The position numbers were made by a program, and so were the translations under genes. A DNA stretch of 64,000 nucleotides from assembly GCA_007258455.2 (NCBI GenBank), contig VDFB02262689.1:1-64000 (forward strand), in the 5' to 3' direction. The notes under the pieces are model-generated. The model saw only the letters and a list, made by a program, of their open reading frames with translations, ran no database searches and was not told the DNA's origin. Within the stretch, counting starts at the first letter, position 1, and each line of letters begins with the position of its first letter. This DNA is from Sequoia sempervirens. Lineage: Eukaryota > Streptophyta > Pinopsida > Cupressales > Cupressaceae. This document shows, in pieces, positions 34,653 to 45,907 of this stretch.

Positions 34653-37331
34653 TTGTCACCACTACTTACTTCACTCAGGTTTCCACCAATACCACAGGTT
34701 GCACAACCAAATCCACCACCACCACCACCTATGGCGTTCTTTGCCAACAATCCTTCACCACGGGGATTCATTCTTGGTGGCATACATGAAATGCCAAAGA
34801 ACCCAGAGAAATTTTGCACCAGGTATGCTCATGGTGAATCAAGAAGTGTTGAAGAGCACATATAGGCATTCAAAGATGCCTGCACCTATGCTCAGATTTC
34901 CCACCATGATGTTGCATGTAGGTTGTATCCTTATTCATTAGGAGACATGGCTTATAATTGGTATCTTAATCTGCCTACTGGATCCATCCTGAGTTGGAAA
35001 AACATAGAGGATGCATTCATTAACCAATTCAAGGTCTATGTAGATCTTGCAATATTATATCACTAATTTTCCACTATCAAGAAAGAACCACATGAACCAT
35101 TACGCATGTTTAATACCAAATTTCAAAGGATGTACAGGGGGTTGCAAGATGCATACCTGGTGGCTGAAAAATTTGCTATCCAAGCTTACCTGAAGGCCAT
35201 AGATCCCCTGATTGGCCTATTTTTGCAAAGAACATACAATGCAAATGACATTAATTCTCTTTCCAAAGTTTACCACCTTGCTATTAAACTGCAACAATAT
35301 ATTTGTTCGTAATTAGGAAGTCTATCAACTATAAATAGGATAACAATGTTTCATATAAAAGACTCAGTAAAGGTCAATAACTATACTACTTGACTGGGAA
35401 TGATGGCACAATACAACATAAACAAGGGAGACAAGTGGGCAGACTGGCGTGACAGTGAGGATGTTTTGGATTGTCGTGGCCCGGATAGTGATGGTTGGAA
35501 AACTATGATTCACTATAAGGGAAAAAGAGATTAGTATGTTTCACAAGATCATTTGTGAAACTCTAATGGTGGCTATCACAAAAATGGCGGATATTAGAAT
35601 GGGGCTCAGGATGGATAGCAAGTCAAAAATTGTAGAGGAAGGCAGGCTAGACTCCAGTATTGCTATGACAATCATCCATAGCAGGGTAGATCTCATAGAA
35701 ATGGTTCCTACATGAATGACTCGAGCCAACTACATAGAGAGTACCCACCAACTAGGTCAACAAATGGTGGTAATAATTAGAACTAAAGAGCATATAATGG
35801 TGATTTTCATGATCCGTGGTTTTGAAGGAACAACAATGGGAGGAAAAATTGTAACAATGGCCGACCTCAAATGGGTAATCGTGGGGGTCGATGGAATCAA
35901 CCACCACGCCCATATCCGAGAAACCCTAATTCGGGTAAGCCGCCTCCGGCTCCGAATAAGGATGTCTCGGTTGAGAATCAAGGTCGACCTCAGGAGTCGA
36001 AGAACAAAATCAATTCAAACAAAAAGGACAAGTCTTCTAGACCAAAGCTTGGGGGGACTAGGGAAAAGCCATCGTGGGTGGATCCTACCCCGAAGGTAAG
36101 TCTCACAATTGCGTCTTTAATTAAAAGGCTTTCAAATTTAGAAGAAAATCTTGTTGTTAGGCAAGTTTGGGGGCAAAAAATGTCATTGAGAGACACTGAT
36201 ATGTGGGTAGCTGGGAGCTGGATCCTTTCTTTCAATTTGTACTTGCTATCTAGAGATTCCTTCATTATTTTTTTCAACAACTCTGAAACTAGGGATAGGA
36301 TTATTAGGGAAGGGCCTTTTTGGTGTGGAAATTCCTTTCTTGTTTTGCATTGCTGGCAGCCAAAAATTTTAGAGGATTTGTTCTCAAAGGTGAAGAGGTC
36401 GACTTGATTCATTTTACCAAATATTCCCTTTGAGTTCTCTTATATTCATGCCCTAAGATTAATGGGAAATGCTTTGGGGGAATTCCTTAAGGATGATTGC
36501 TTTTTGGTAAGGGGGATTCCTACTATTGCAATTTGGGTGTTTTTGAAAGAACGAGAATCCATCCTGCTGGAGGTGTGTATCTTCTCTAAGTTTGGGGTTT
36601 TCAACCAAGAGCTCCTTCCTAGGCCAAATCTTAACTCTAAAATGGATATTGAAGTGGACTCTGATCTTGTTTTTTTCCATAGAAGGTTTTCTCCCCCTTT
36701 TAAGGGAAATCACCAGGATTCCCATAATAAAATTGTCTCGTGTCAGTCATCTTGTGAGGATTCCCCAGTAAATGCTACTTATATGGAAAAGGATAATGAT
36801 GTTAACTGGGATGCACAACAAGTGGGGGATGTTTCACCAAAAGTTCATGATACTTCCCTAGATCCAGAGATGCCACACCTGGAGGATTCATCTCCAAAAT
36901 AGGTAATCCCTGATTTTCCCCCACTCAACTTAGAGGTATCTAAATCTTACTTGTTGGGTATGGTCAATGAGATTGTGGAGCAATCAGAAAATGGCCTCCT
37001 AAATGAGATTGTTGAGGAGGTGGCTTGTGAGGAATATATTGAAGTAGTACCATCTTCCTTTCCCATTTCCCAATCGGAAGTGGTTAAACCAAAATCTGCT
37101 TCTCCAAAAGGAAAAACTAGAGGAAGGAAACCAAACTCACACAAAACCCAAGCAGAAATTGCAGCGGGCATCCAAAGCACTATTGAAAGAACCTTACAAT
37201 CCTCCTCCAAGAGGGTCTTGTTCACTGACATTTTGAAGATTTCCCTACTTGAGGAGGTTGTTGGTGCTTCCTGGTGCCCAGGAAATAACCTAGAGAAGAG
37301 GGGAGAGGAGGTCTCCCCTCAAGAGCCATGA
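34653..37331 (+). pseudogene. Family B gag fused in frame to a DUF4283-like region
   Basis: One reading frame of 893 codons, no frameshift. Residues about 1-30 are Pro-rich, then a gag domain (MAYNWYLNLPTGSILSW, FINQF, RMFNTKFQRMYRGL; about residues 95-200). A Gly/Asn/Arg-rich stretch follows (35560-35940, e.g. NNNGRKNCNNGRPQMGNRGG). Then comes a DUF4283-like block (SRDSFIIFFNNSETRDRII, EGPFWCGNSFLVLHCWQP, FILPNIPFEFSYIHALRLMG; 36235-36510), as found in plant LINE ORF1 and related nucleic-acid-binding proteins. The C-terminus is acidic, then Lys/Arg-rich. Stops are dense before 35870 (about a dozen) but only two after it (36405, 36900), and CpG is better kept there. The second half may thus be younger or once under selection. 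Confidence 0.65.
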
Positions 37332-39218
37332 AGGTCCTTGTTATGCCTTGCATAACCACCCCATTTTTTTGGTCAAAATGGGTCCCCCTTGTGTTTTGTT
37401 TGTCCTTGGTGTTTTTGTTTGGGTCTTAGGAGTTGTTATTTTTCCTCCTAAGTCCTTGTTCCTTTTTTTCTAGCGGAAGCAAAGCCGGAATGGAAATTGG
37501 ACTCAAAATTTTGTGAAGATTCCAAGTCCGGATTTGGTTTTGGTCCTAGACCCACCCTTGCGTTGTTTGTTTCTTCATTGCTTTTCTCGCATTGGACCTT
37601 TGGGATGGTTTTCTCCTTTGGGTTTTTGTGTGTTTATTTTTGTTTTCTTTCTTTCTAGTGAAAGCGGAATCAGAATAGAAACCAAACTGGGAACTTTGTA
37701 AAAGTTCTGAGTCCGGTTTTGGTTCCAACCCTGCTCCCACTTTTCTCCTTTGTGTTTTGTCCTCGTTTGGTGTCTTGTTCGGGTCCAGTTTTCATTCCAG
37801 TCCTGCTTCCTTTCGTTTCTTTTATCATTGTCCTTGTGTTGGTGTTTGTTCCTTTGTCAGGAGCGGAACTAGAAGAGAAACCGAACTCAGAACTTTATAA
37901 AGGTTCCAGGTCCGGTTTTGGTTTCAATTTTTCCCATGTTCCCTTTGTTGTCTTTTCCTTGCCATGGGACCAGAACTGGATTCAGAATTAGATAAGAGAC
38001 TTGGGTAAAGTGTCTTGTCCTATTCTAACTCTGCTTTCGCATTCGCCCTGCCTTCGATTTGCACATTGGTTGAATACTCATTTACGTTTTTTATCCCATG
38101 CCCAACCAACCGCATTAATTGTGTTAATTATAGCCTCCTCACATGTATGAAATGAATTTTAAACTTTAATCAAGGTTAATTGGCTCATTATTATTATTGC
38201 TTAAGTTGTTTAAGCGAACCAAAGCTGAGAAAGCATGAAAGAGGAGCACAATTTGGTTGATGGCAAGCATCTGCAAGTGGATTTGGATCAAGTTTCAACC
38301 TTTCTTGGTGGCGTTTTGAGGTAGGTGGTTTTCTTGTTCCGCTTGTGTTTCATGTTTGTGGTGTTCGTTGTGCATTCATGAGACCTTTCTCGTGAATCTT
38401 CGTGTGTTTATGTTTGTGTTTTGCTTGTTTCTGGTTTGTTTTTTTTCCCCCTGTTTTCTATTTTGCTTTTTCGGTTTTCCCTGTTTGTTTTGTCGTTCTA
38501 CTATTGTATTCTTCATTTTGGTTGCATGTCCATTCTGTCGTGCCCTAGTTTTAACTGGGGTTTCATTTTGAAGAATCTATTTGATGACCCCTTTGATCCT
38601 ATTATCCTGTCGAGTTAATGGTTTTGGCATCACGGTTTTGATGCCCTAATTTCTATAAGTCGACGATTCACGCAAACTAGGGTTTGTGCGTTGACCTTTA
38701 CAATATTGTGCCATAAAAAGTTCAAATTTGGTTTTGTCCTATTAAGGGTGAGGTTAAGCCCCTTATTTAAAGTTTCCTTATGGTTTCATGTGACCTAAGT
38801 CTGAATTTGGTGTGATCGTGTGTTTAAACGTGCTTCATTTGAATAATAAACTGGTGGAAGTGGTATGAGAATGAACTCATCCCATGAGTGTTTGCATAAG
38901 AATCAATTCCCAAAATGATCTCACATTTGATGAATGTTGATTATGGTCTACACCCTTATTCTTCTATCGAAAGTGGAACCGGAGTGGAAAACGAACTTGG
39001 AACCATCAACTAGTTCTGGGTCTGGTTTCCATTTTGATCCTGATCCCGCCTATGTTAAAAGGCTTTTTGTTCTTGATTCTCTCTTGGCTCCACTTCTGGT
39101 AAGTGCAAAATTTGACTAACTATGTAGACTTTCCTTGGATGAATAGAAGATGATATGAAAGGTAATATCAATGTAATGGTTTCCAAGTCTTTATAGGACA
39201 GTTTTGTAGGAGTAAAAA
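37332..39218 (+). other. Family B spacer with dispersed repeats
   Basis: No coherent coding frame. At least four imperfect copies of a unit containing AGTCCGG/GGTCCGGTTTTGGTT preceded by GGAACT/AACTTTGTAAA lie near 37480-37550, 37665-37730, 37860-37930 and 38965-39045. A T-rich stretch lies at 38400-38570. A TTTTGTAGG just before ORF2 looks like a splice acceptor. Confidence 0.55.
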
Positions 39219-42200
39219 ATGTCAGGAGCATCTGAAGAAGCTTCTCAAAGAGGGAGCCAGTTTGCAGAAAGTTCAAAGCCAACAAAGCCTAAGAAGATAA
39301 AGGTGGAGAAGCTCCTTTACACCTTGAGATACAAGCACAAGAGTCCCACTCTTACAGCCAGCAAGGTGGATTCGGATTGGATTGATATCACTGATACAAA
39401 ATTAGGGCCATTCAACAATGAGGAGTTGGTTGAAGAAACTTTCATAGACGATGCAATAGGGAGAACATAAAGAATTTCTCAATCCGGGTTGGAACATGGT
39501 GCCCAATTTCCTCTATCAATTCAATTTCTAGAGCTCATACTTACTATAACAGGAGCTTACAACCCAGCAACAAGGCAATGTGTGGACCTGCAAGGGAATA
39601 TCATCATTGATCTCACTCCATAAATGATAAGGTTCATGCTTGATGCACCTACACCACATAACCCCAAACAACTCAATGAAGCAGAGGCATTACAATTGTA
39701 TAACAACCACAACGAAGCTAATAGGACCTACATGAACAAGAAATGGATGAGGGTGGAAAAGAAATCCTTGACTGAGCTTCCTGATCAACCAAAAAGAGCA
39801 TATTTCAATAAGGATATTCGTGACATAATCATGATGCTTTCCAGAGTGTTTGGAAAGAGAGATTCTTCACACTTTAAGGAATGGATGTTTCCATTCATTC
39901 AAACCATTTTGGCTGGTAAGCAGCAATTTGATTGGCCAATGATTTTGTCAGAGAGCCTACATAATTAGATGCTTAGAGTGGGGCAAACAAAGAGTTTCTT
40001 CATGACTTATTATGTAGTGTATGTAGCTACAAGGAGGGGCATTTTCCCTAGTTTGAATGTAGTTGGAGTATTGGGAGAAGCCCTTGGACAGAAGAAAGTG
40101 TGGGATCATTATGATCAACTAACTTTATAAACATCAAAGTTGCACTATAGAAGGGTTAATGATGCATTCTTGTATTTTATCATTAACCAGTTGACAGGTG
40201 ATGCAGGGTATAGATTAAGCAGGGAATCCATGGCATTCATTGTAGAATGGGGACATTGGTACATTCAATACCTTGAGTTTACTTACTTTAGGTTGGTAGG
40301 TTTTGATGGCCATCCTCATCTGCTTCCAAGATGTTGTAGTAACATAATTTTCCTTATGGAATTCATCTATCATTCCATAGGATCAATCTTAAATTTTCTA
40401 ACAAGCATAAGACTAGTTTCCATAAATTTTCCATGAAGTTAGGAGAGTATAGTTGTGCACATATTGTGGCTGCTAAGGCAATTTGTGATGAATTGATTTA
40501 TTTAAAATTGGGTTTATATACATCTTGAAAGCATTTTGATCCCAAGCATAAGATGAATGCTTTTCTCCCTACTTTCTTTGAGAAGCATTTCAATTTGTTA
40601 GAATATTTTTGGATTGATCTACAAGATGCATATGATGTAAGAAGGAAGAACTATGAAAGGTTTCCCATCCTATTAATGATTGAGTATGGGGTGAAGGAAG
40701 ATATTCTTGATACATTATCAGATGATGGTGTAACCTTAGATCCCCAGTATGAGGCTAAAAACATAGGTACCAAGGACTTGGATCTAGTAAATTGGGATGA
40801 GGAAGAGTCCATTGATATTAGGAAAATGGCAAGGATAGTGATGGATCGAAGTATCCAGTGGGTGGTGATGAGGATCAAGGAGCCACAAGCTCAAACTTCT
40901 AAGAAGAGGAAAGTTGCAGATACCCAAGGGTACAGAAGAATGAAGAGGAGGACAACTCCTAAGGAGCCATTGGAGTTTCTCCATCCTAACTCTATGGAGG
41001 AGCCTCATCTAGCAGTACCAGCTCAGGATATACCTAAATCACAAGGTGAAGGAACTACAACTATCACAGAAGAAACCTCATGTCACCTCGGGACTTCAAT
41101 TGCCAGAGAAGAGACTTCATCTCAACCTGGAGCTTCAAAAATTGTTGGAGGTAAAACTTCAACTCAACCTTTCCTTACAGAGAAACCTATTGTGGAGGAT
41201 GAATATTTAAAAGGGAAATAGCATGAGGTTGAGATCCATGATATTGATACTGATTCAAAGGCTACCTAATCAGACAAGGAAACTCTTGTGACTGCACCCA
41301 ATGAAGAGATTGAAGATGTGGGGACTAAGCATGTCCTCACCCCGGAGGATCAATGGAAACTCTTTGAGGATGCTAAGAAGGAAGTGGATGTCAAAGCACA
41401 AGTTGAGGCACTTTCTAAGCAACAAGAATTTGAAGATAAAGCTAAAGAAGAAGAGCTAGCAAGGAAACAAAAGGAAAAGGAAGATTTGTTGCAGCAGGAA
41501 AAAGAACAAGAATTGAAGACTATAGAAGAAAGGGGTAAGTTAGCTATGTTACAGAAGATTCGTGAGCTTGGGGAAGAGAAAGCTCAGAAAAGAAGGGAGA
41601 GGGAAGCCCTTGAGGCCAATTTTAAGGTTGTAGAAGAAGCTCGAAGAAAGAAGGATGAGGAAGAACGCCTATTGAGAGAAAAGGAGGTTGAAGCACTTGT
41701 TAAACATGAGCAAGAGTCTAAGAAAGCATGGGATAGAGTTAAATATCTTGAAATACAAAGGGATCAAATGTTAGAGAAGAAGAGGTTAGAAGAATAAATT
41801 TTGCAAAAAGAGCTAGAAGCTAAAAGGGTGCAAGAGCAAAAAGACAAAGTTGAGGCTAGAAGATTGGCTAAGTAAAGAGCAGAGAAGGAGAAACAACAAG
41901 AGGTTGAATCTCAACCTAGGACAACATTTTGGCAACCTATTTCTCCTACTAATTCTTCTTCCACACAAGTGATAACTCCTCCTACTGCTCCAACATGGTT
42001 GAAACTCAATCTAGAAAGGAAACAAATATTCCAACCTCAACCCTTGAATTGGGAAGACATGATGAAAGAAATAGAGAAAGAGAGGCCCAAGAAAAAGGCT
42101 AGGGTCCTTCATTCCACAAAGCTGACAGATACAAGTGAAATCATAGTTGAATGTGCCATTCCAATGGTGGACAAGGATAATAGAGATATGCAATTTACTG

Positions 42201-43153
42201 ATTATCAGTTGGGTACGGTTAATTTGGGGAAACCAACAAGAAATTAACAAATGAACCTTATTGACATAGTGGCATCCTCCACCAAATCCAGGATGATAAA
42301 GGAAAAAAAAAGAAAAGATGAGCTTAAGGCTCAATTAGACCAATTGCATAGGTTCTTGAAGGATGTATCTACCCATGTTTCCTCTCAATCTATTGCTTCG
42401 AAAACACCAATTTTTTTGAGTAAGAAGGAGGTTGATGATCTTGTACAAATGAGGAGTAAGGTTGGAATGATTGATAGATGGATAGATCAGTTGAACCAAG
42501 AGGTGGATGAGCTTCTTGTTGACAGTTATAGGGAACATGAGGGTGCATTGGAGTTGGTTGAGGACATGAATTCACATGTTGAAGTCTTGGGGAAACAAGA
42601 GGATGAGTATAAAGAGCATACAAATAAGTTGAAAGACATCAACAAGTTGCCAAAGCAAACTCTCTTAGAACAGTCTATCCTTTATGAGGATAATGTGGAC
42701 CTCACTAAAAAGACAATCAGCATTATCAGGTTCAAATCCACATTCATTTATGAACATAGAAATGAAGTCCAAAAAGCTAGTAAAGATCTGAATGATGAGA
42801 TTGATGAATTGGAAGCAGTGATTGCCATTTTGGTTAATCTAGATATCCTTGTGAAGGAAGGTCTTCCTCTTGAAAAATTAAAGGAAAAGTGGAATAATAG
42901 GTTTGAGGAGTTGATGCAAAAAGAGGAGGAAGGTGATGACTTGTTGCTTGATAGACTCATGGATATCAAGGATGAAGTGAAAGATGCAAGGAGGGATTTA
43001 ATTAAATTGAAAGATATGCAATAGTTTGCCTCTACAAAATTGAAAAGAGAAAAATTTGAAGATGATTGGGTAGATGGGCCTGATGCAGACATACTCCAAC
43101 AAGTGTTCATGAGCTATGATGAGTACCTTCTTGAGAAAATAACGCAAGAATGA
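39219..43153 (+). pseudogene. Family B ORF2, about 1,310 codons, unknown function
   Basis: I do not recognise this protein. The ATG at 39219 starts MSGASEEASQRGSQF. The first 400 residues look globular (IRDIIMMLSRVFGKRDSSHF, KEWMFPFIQTILAGKQQFDW, ESMAFIVEWGHWYIQYLEF). A basic, Ser/Thr-rich linker with KKRKV follows (about 40905). Then come a long Lys/Glu-rich coiled coil (41390-41900) and a helical C-terminus with further heptads (DRWIDQLNQEVDELLVD, ELEAVIAILV). One frameshift near 40435 and roughly nine stops break it. The C-terminal third is repeated at 31762-33433. It is long, sense-oriented and placed where other plant gypsy elements carry envelope-like or extra ORFs; no membrane segment is seen within it. 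Confidence 0.7.
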
Positions 43154-43341
43154 AATGGCAGTGGAACCTTATATTCCTAATGAACACCTCCCTCTCTTTC
43201 TCTCCTATTTTGCAGGATCATGACATGAGTCTAACTGAAGATCTCTTAGTAGTTCTACTCTTCCTCTTTGTGCATCCAATTTTGGTAACAGAGTCATCAA
43301 CAATTGAACTAAAGATCAACCAACACAGTCATTTCATGTAG
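43150..43341 (+). pseudogene. Small hydrophobic frame overlapping the ORF2 stop
   Basis: Its ATG overlaps the ORF2 stop (ATGA). The 63 codons include one membrane-like segment (LLVVLLFLFVHPILV). The first copy (33430 onward) keeps the hydrophobic segment but has stops before it. A pyrimidine tract ending TTTTGCAG (43188-43215) precedes the segment, so it may instead be an exon. It could also be chance. Confidence 0.3.
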
Positions 43342-43443
43342 TTCCAGTTGTTCCTTAATAGGTGGATCTCAATTTTTGATTGAGAGGAATTAATGCAAAG
43401 CTTGTCTATATGTAATTTGGCTCTCCATGTTGTGAAGGTCGGC

Positions 43444-44206
43444 TGATGGAAGAATGGATTAGCCACCTGAGAGAGATAGCAGATAGTGTTGTCATATTTT
43501 TAATATTTTTACAAGTTTTCAAGCAAGATACTTTGAGATAGTTTTTATAGTTTATGCAATTAAGTCATTTTCAAAAAGTTCAGTAGTTAAGTGATAATGT
43601 TAATGAATCATAGTCATTCATATGCCAGTGAATGTTGTGCATAATTGTTTCTTATTTGATGCAAATCAATAGAAGAATCTGGATCTGAGACTATTTCATT
43701 GAGTTATCTGTGAATGGAAGTTATTTATATCTAATGATCTGTTAATTTTAGCAACGAGTTGGTGATGTGTTTTGATTTTGAAATGAAGCTTTGATGAATG
43801 GTTATGGTTATTGAATTTTCACTATGAATGTATGTAATAGTATAGGTCATGCTTGGATTGCAACATTTTATAGTTTTGGTTAGTTGGGGAAACACTCATT
43901 GTTAAGATATATTTCTGGATGTAAAGAGATTTATATTCATATTTTGTTGTTCTAAAGCCTTGTTCTATCTTTTTTCTATTTATTTACACCCCCAAACATA
44001 GATTAATTTATAGTATTCAATTTATGTTCCTTTTAGCAGCAAGCCCCTTGAATATTACAGTTGCATTGGCCACTGAATCACACCAGCATAGTTGAGAAAC
44101 AACTACAAAGACCTTGGAAGATAGATTGCTTTAGGTTATCTTTCCTTTTCAGGAGAAATAGAGTAAAAATATTTTGTTTAATGTTGCTATGTTAAATTGA
44201 CCATCA
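43444..44206 (+). repeat. Family B 3' LTR (763 bp)
   Basis: TGATGG...CCATCA, the partner of 33724-34485 with scattered substitutions and small indels. It is followed after 7 bases (ACAATCC) by the G LTR at 44214. Confidence 0.82.
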
Positions 44207-44213
44207 ACAATCC

Positions 44214-45777
44214 TGATCCAGGGGGATACTTTTTCAATGAAAATTTAAGTGTCCCTAATGCTCCAGAATTTAGCATCATCAAAAAGAGCTTAGAACCTTG
44301 ATTCCAAGGCAACTTGAATGGAGTCGAAAGGAGCCCATACACTCAGGCTATGGCTGATCAAACATCGGTTCAAACTAGTACCTAAGGCCGTCAGAAAAGA
44401 AAAAACTATGGTTGACTTAGAATCAATCAAAATTGGCACAAAGTTGAAGATCTCATCGAGACCTTTCCAACGATGTTTGTTTCATCGAATTTTGAGCTCA
44501 TACGCGCAAGTTACGCCAAGTCAAAGGTTGTGGGTACTAAGGTTGACTAGTTGTATGTATGATGATGTCAGCATGTTGACGTGGCAGTCTGTACTATACA
44601 ATAGCCAAGGTGTACCAATCACATGCTGACACATGGTAGGTCATACATTTGTACAGATGACATAGAAAGTATAAGTGGCAGCTATGTGGACTCGTACAAT
44701 GATGTGTCTTCGATGTGTCGGATGACGTGTCTTTGCTGACAAATCAACAGGTGTCACATGGCACCCCCTCACTTCTCTCCCCCTCCCGCAAACTGTTGTG
44801 TCGATTGGTAAAATATATGGTGGGGGTCGAACCCCCCACCTCATGTTTCCAAACCATCCACCTGACCATTGTACCACATGAATCGCACCTTACCATTCAT
44901 GGCGATGGGTTTGTTTTGTTGATTAAATAATTGGATTTCAGTTTAAAAATAAATGGTGGTGGGGGTTGACCTCCCAACCACCCCGCCACCAAAATGGCTA
45001 ACTGCCAACAAACCACCGAATGCCTTTGAAATCATATAGGCATTGGCTTCTTTTAAAGAAGATTTAGAAACCAAATCTCCCCAATTTTGAATATTTACCC
45101 CTTTTTAAGAATAACAAATTTAATCCCTGATAAGAGAAAATTAAAATAAATCTTCTGAAGCCTAAATAAGAGAATATTATAGGGCCTAAATAATATTAAA
45201 ATTATATTCAGGGGATTTTCATCATCTTATTATGTAAAAAGGGAGGATTTTTGAGATTCACATGTAATTTTGGGGGTTTTAAAAAAATTCTATGTTGTAT
45301 TTGGGAGATTTTATTGTAAAATAAGGGGATATGTTTGTTTCCCAAAATCATTTGGTTTTAGGCCAAATTAGGCCAATTTTTCTGTATAAAAAAGGGTGAA
45401 AATGGGAGAGTTAGGCAAGCAGGTGATGTGAAGGAGAGAACGCTCAAAAGACTTTGATGCCATTTTTGTACGTCGAAGGAATGTTATGCCATTGTGCTAG
45501 AAGGGAATGGCTTTGTAGTGATTGTAATTCTGATTTTGGAGCATAATCAGATCGGTCACTCTATTGGAGAGGGACCCAAAGATGTAGCCTTTTGGTGAAC
45601 TTCGTTATTGATTACGTTGTGTCTTTTATCTCCTCTCTCTTTCTTTTTGTTCATCAACTTTATTATGCCATGTTCATTTAAGCATTTCTATTGTGTTCAT
45701 TCATTTTTAATGCTTGAATCAATCGTTGTAATAGTTAAGCATTCATTAGCAATTGTCATAGATCCTATTTCAAATCA
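44214..45777 (+). repeat. Family G LTR (L2), 1564 bp, diverged
   Basis: It starts TGATCCAGG and ends CAAATCA before the primer site. Compared with L1/L3, the palindrome TGACGTCA reads TGATGTCA and the G-box is lost, as expected from CpG decay, though one TGACGTGT survives (44724-44731). It keeps a perfect minus-strand B-box (44833-44823) and a good TATA (TATAAAAA, 45385-45392). Confidence 0.92.
44818..44895 (-). repeat. tRNA-like / SINE-like sequence in L2
   Basis: The minus strand has A-box-like GGTACAATGGTCAGG (44875-44861) and B-box GGTTCGACCCC (44833-44823), matching the GGTTCGANNCC consensus exactly. Same position as in L1 and L3. Confidence 0.55.
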
Positions 45778-45781
45778 AGTT

Positions 45782-45793
45782 TGGTATCAAAGC
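45782..45793 (+). other. Primer binding site of the full G element
   Basis: TGGTATCAAAGC, the initiator Met type site with one G-to-A change. Confidence 0.85.
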
Positions 45794-45907
45794 TTTGTGT
45801 GACTAGTATTGTAGAACTGGATTCTAACATGTTCTAGGAAACAATGAGGTGAAGGCGAGCTAGAATAATACAATCCTAAGATCGGAAAACGAAGGACTTT
45901 TCTAATG

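Larger units (their letters stand above)
33724..44206 (+). mobile_element. Family B LTR retrotransposon, 10.5 kb, pol-less
   Basis: LTR, primer site, gag-DUF4283 fusion ORF, repeat-bearing spacer, ORF2 of about 1,310 codons, LTR. No reverse transcriptase, RNase H, integrase or retropepsin motif is seen in any frame between 34486 and 43443. It would therefore be a non-autonomous element depending on enzymes from another family. A B fragment precedes it in tandem at a 9720-bp period. Confidence 0.75.

Noticed and set aside
38235..39210. Possible small exon (ATG at 38235, donor GAG/GTAGGT at 38321) spliced to TTTTGTAGG before ORF2
   Set aside because: Joining at any of the nearby acceptors does not give an in-frame fusion to ORF2, so at most it is an untranslated leader intron; not supported enough to annotate.
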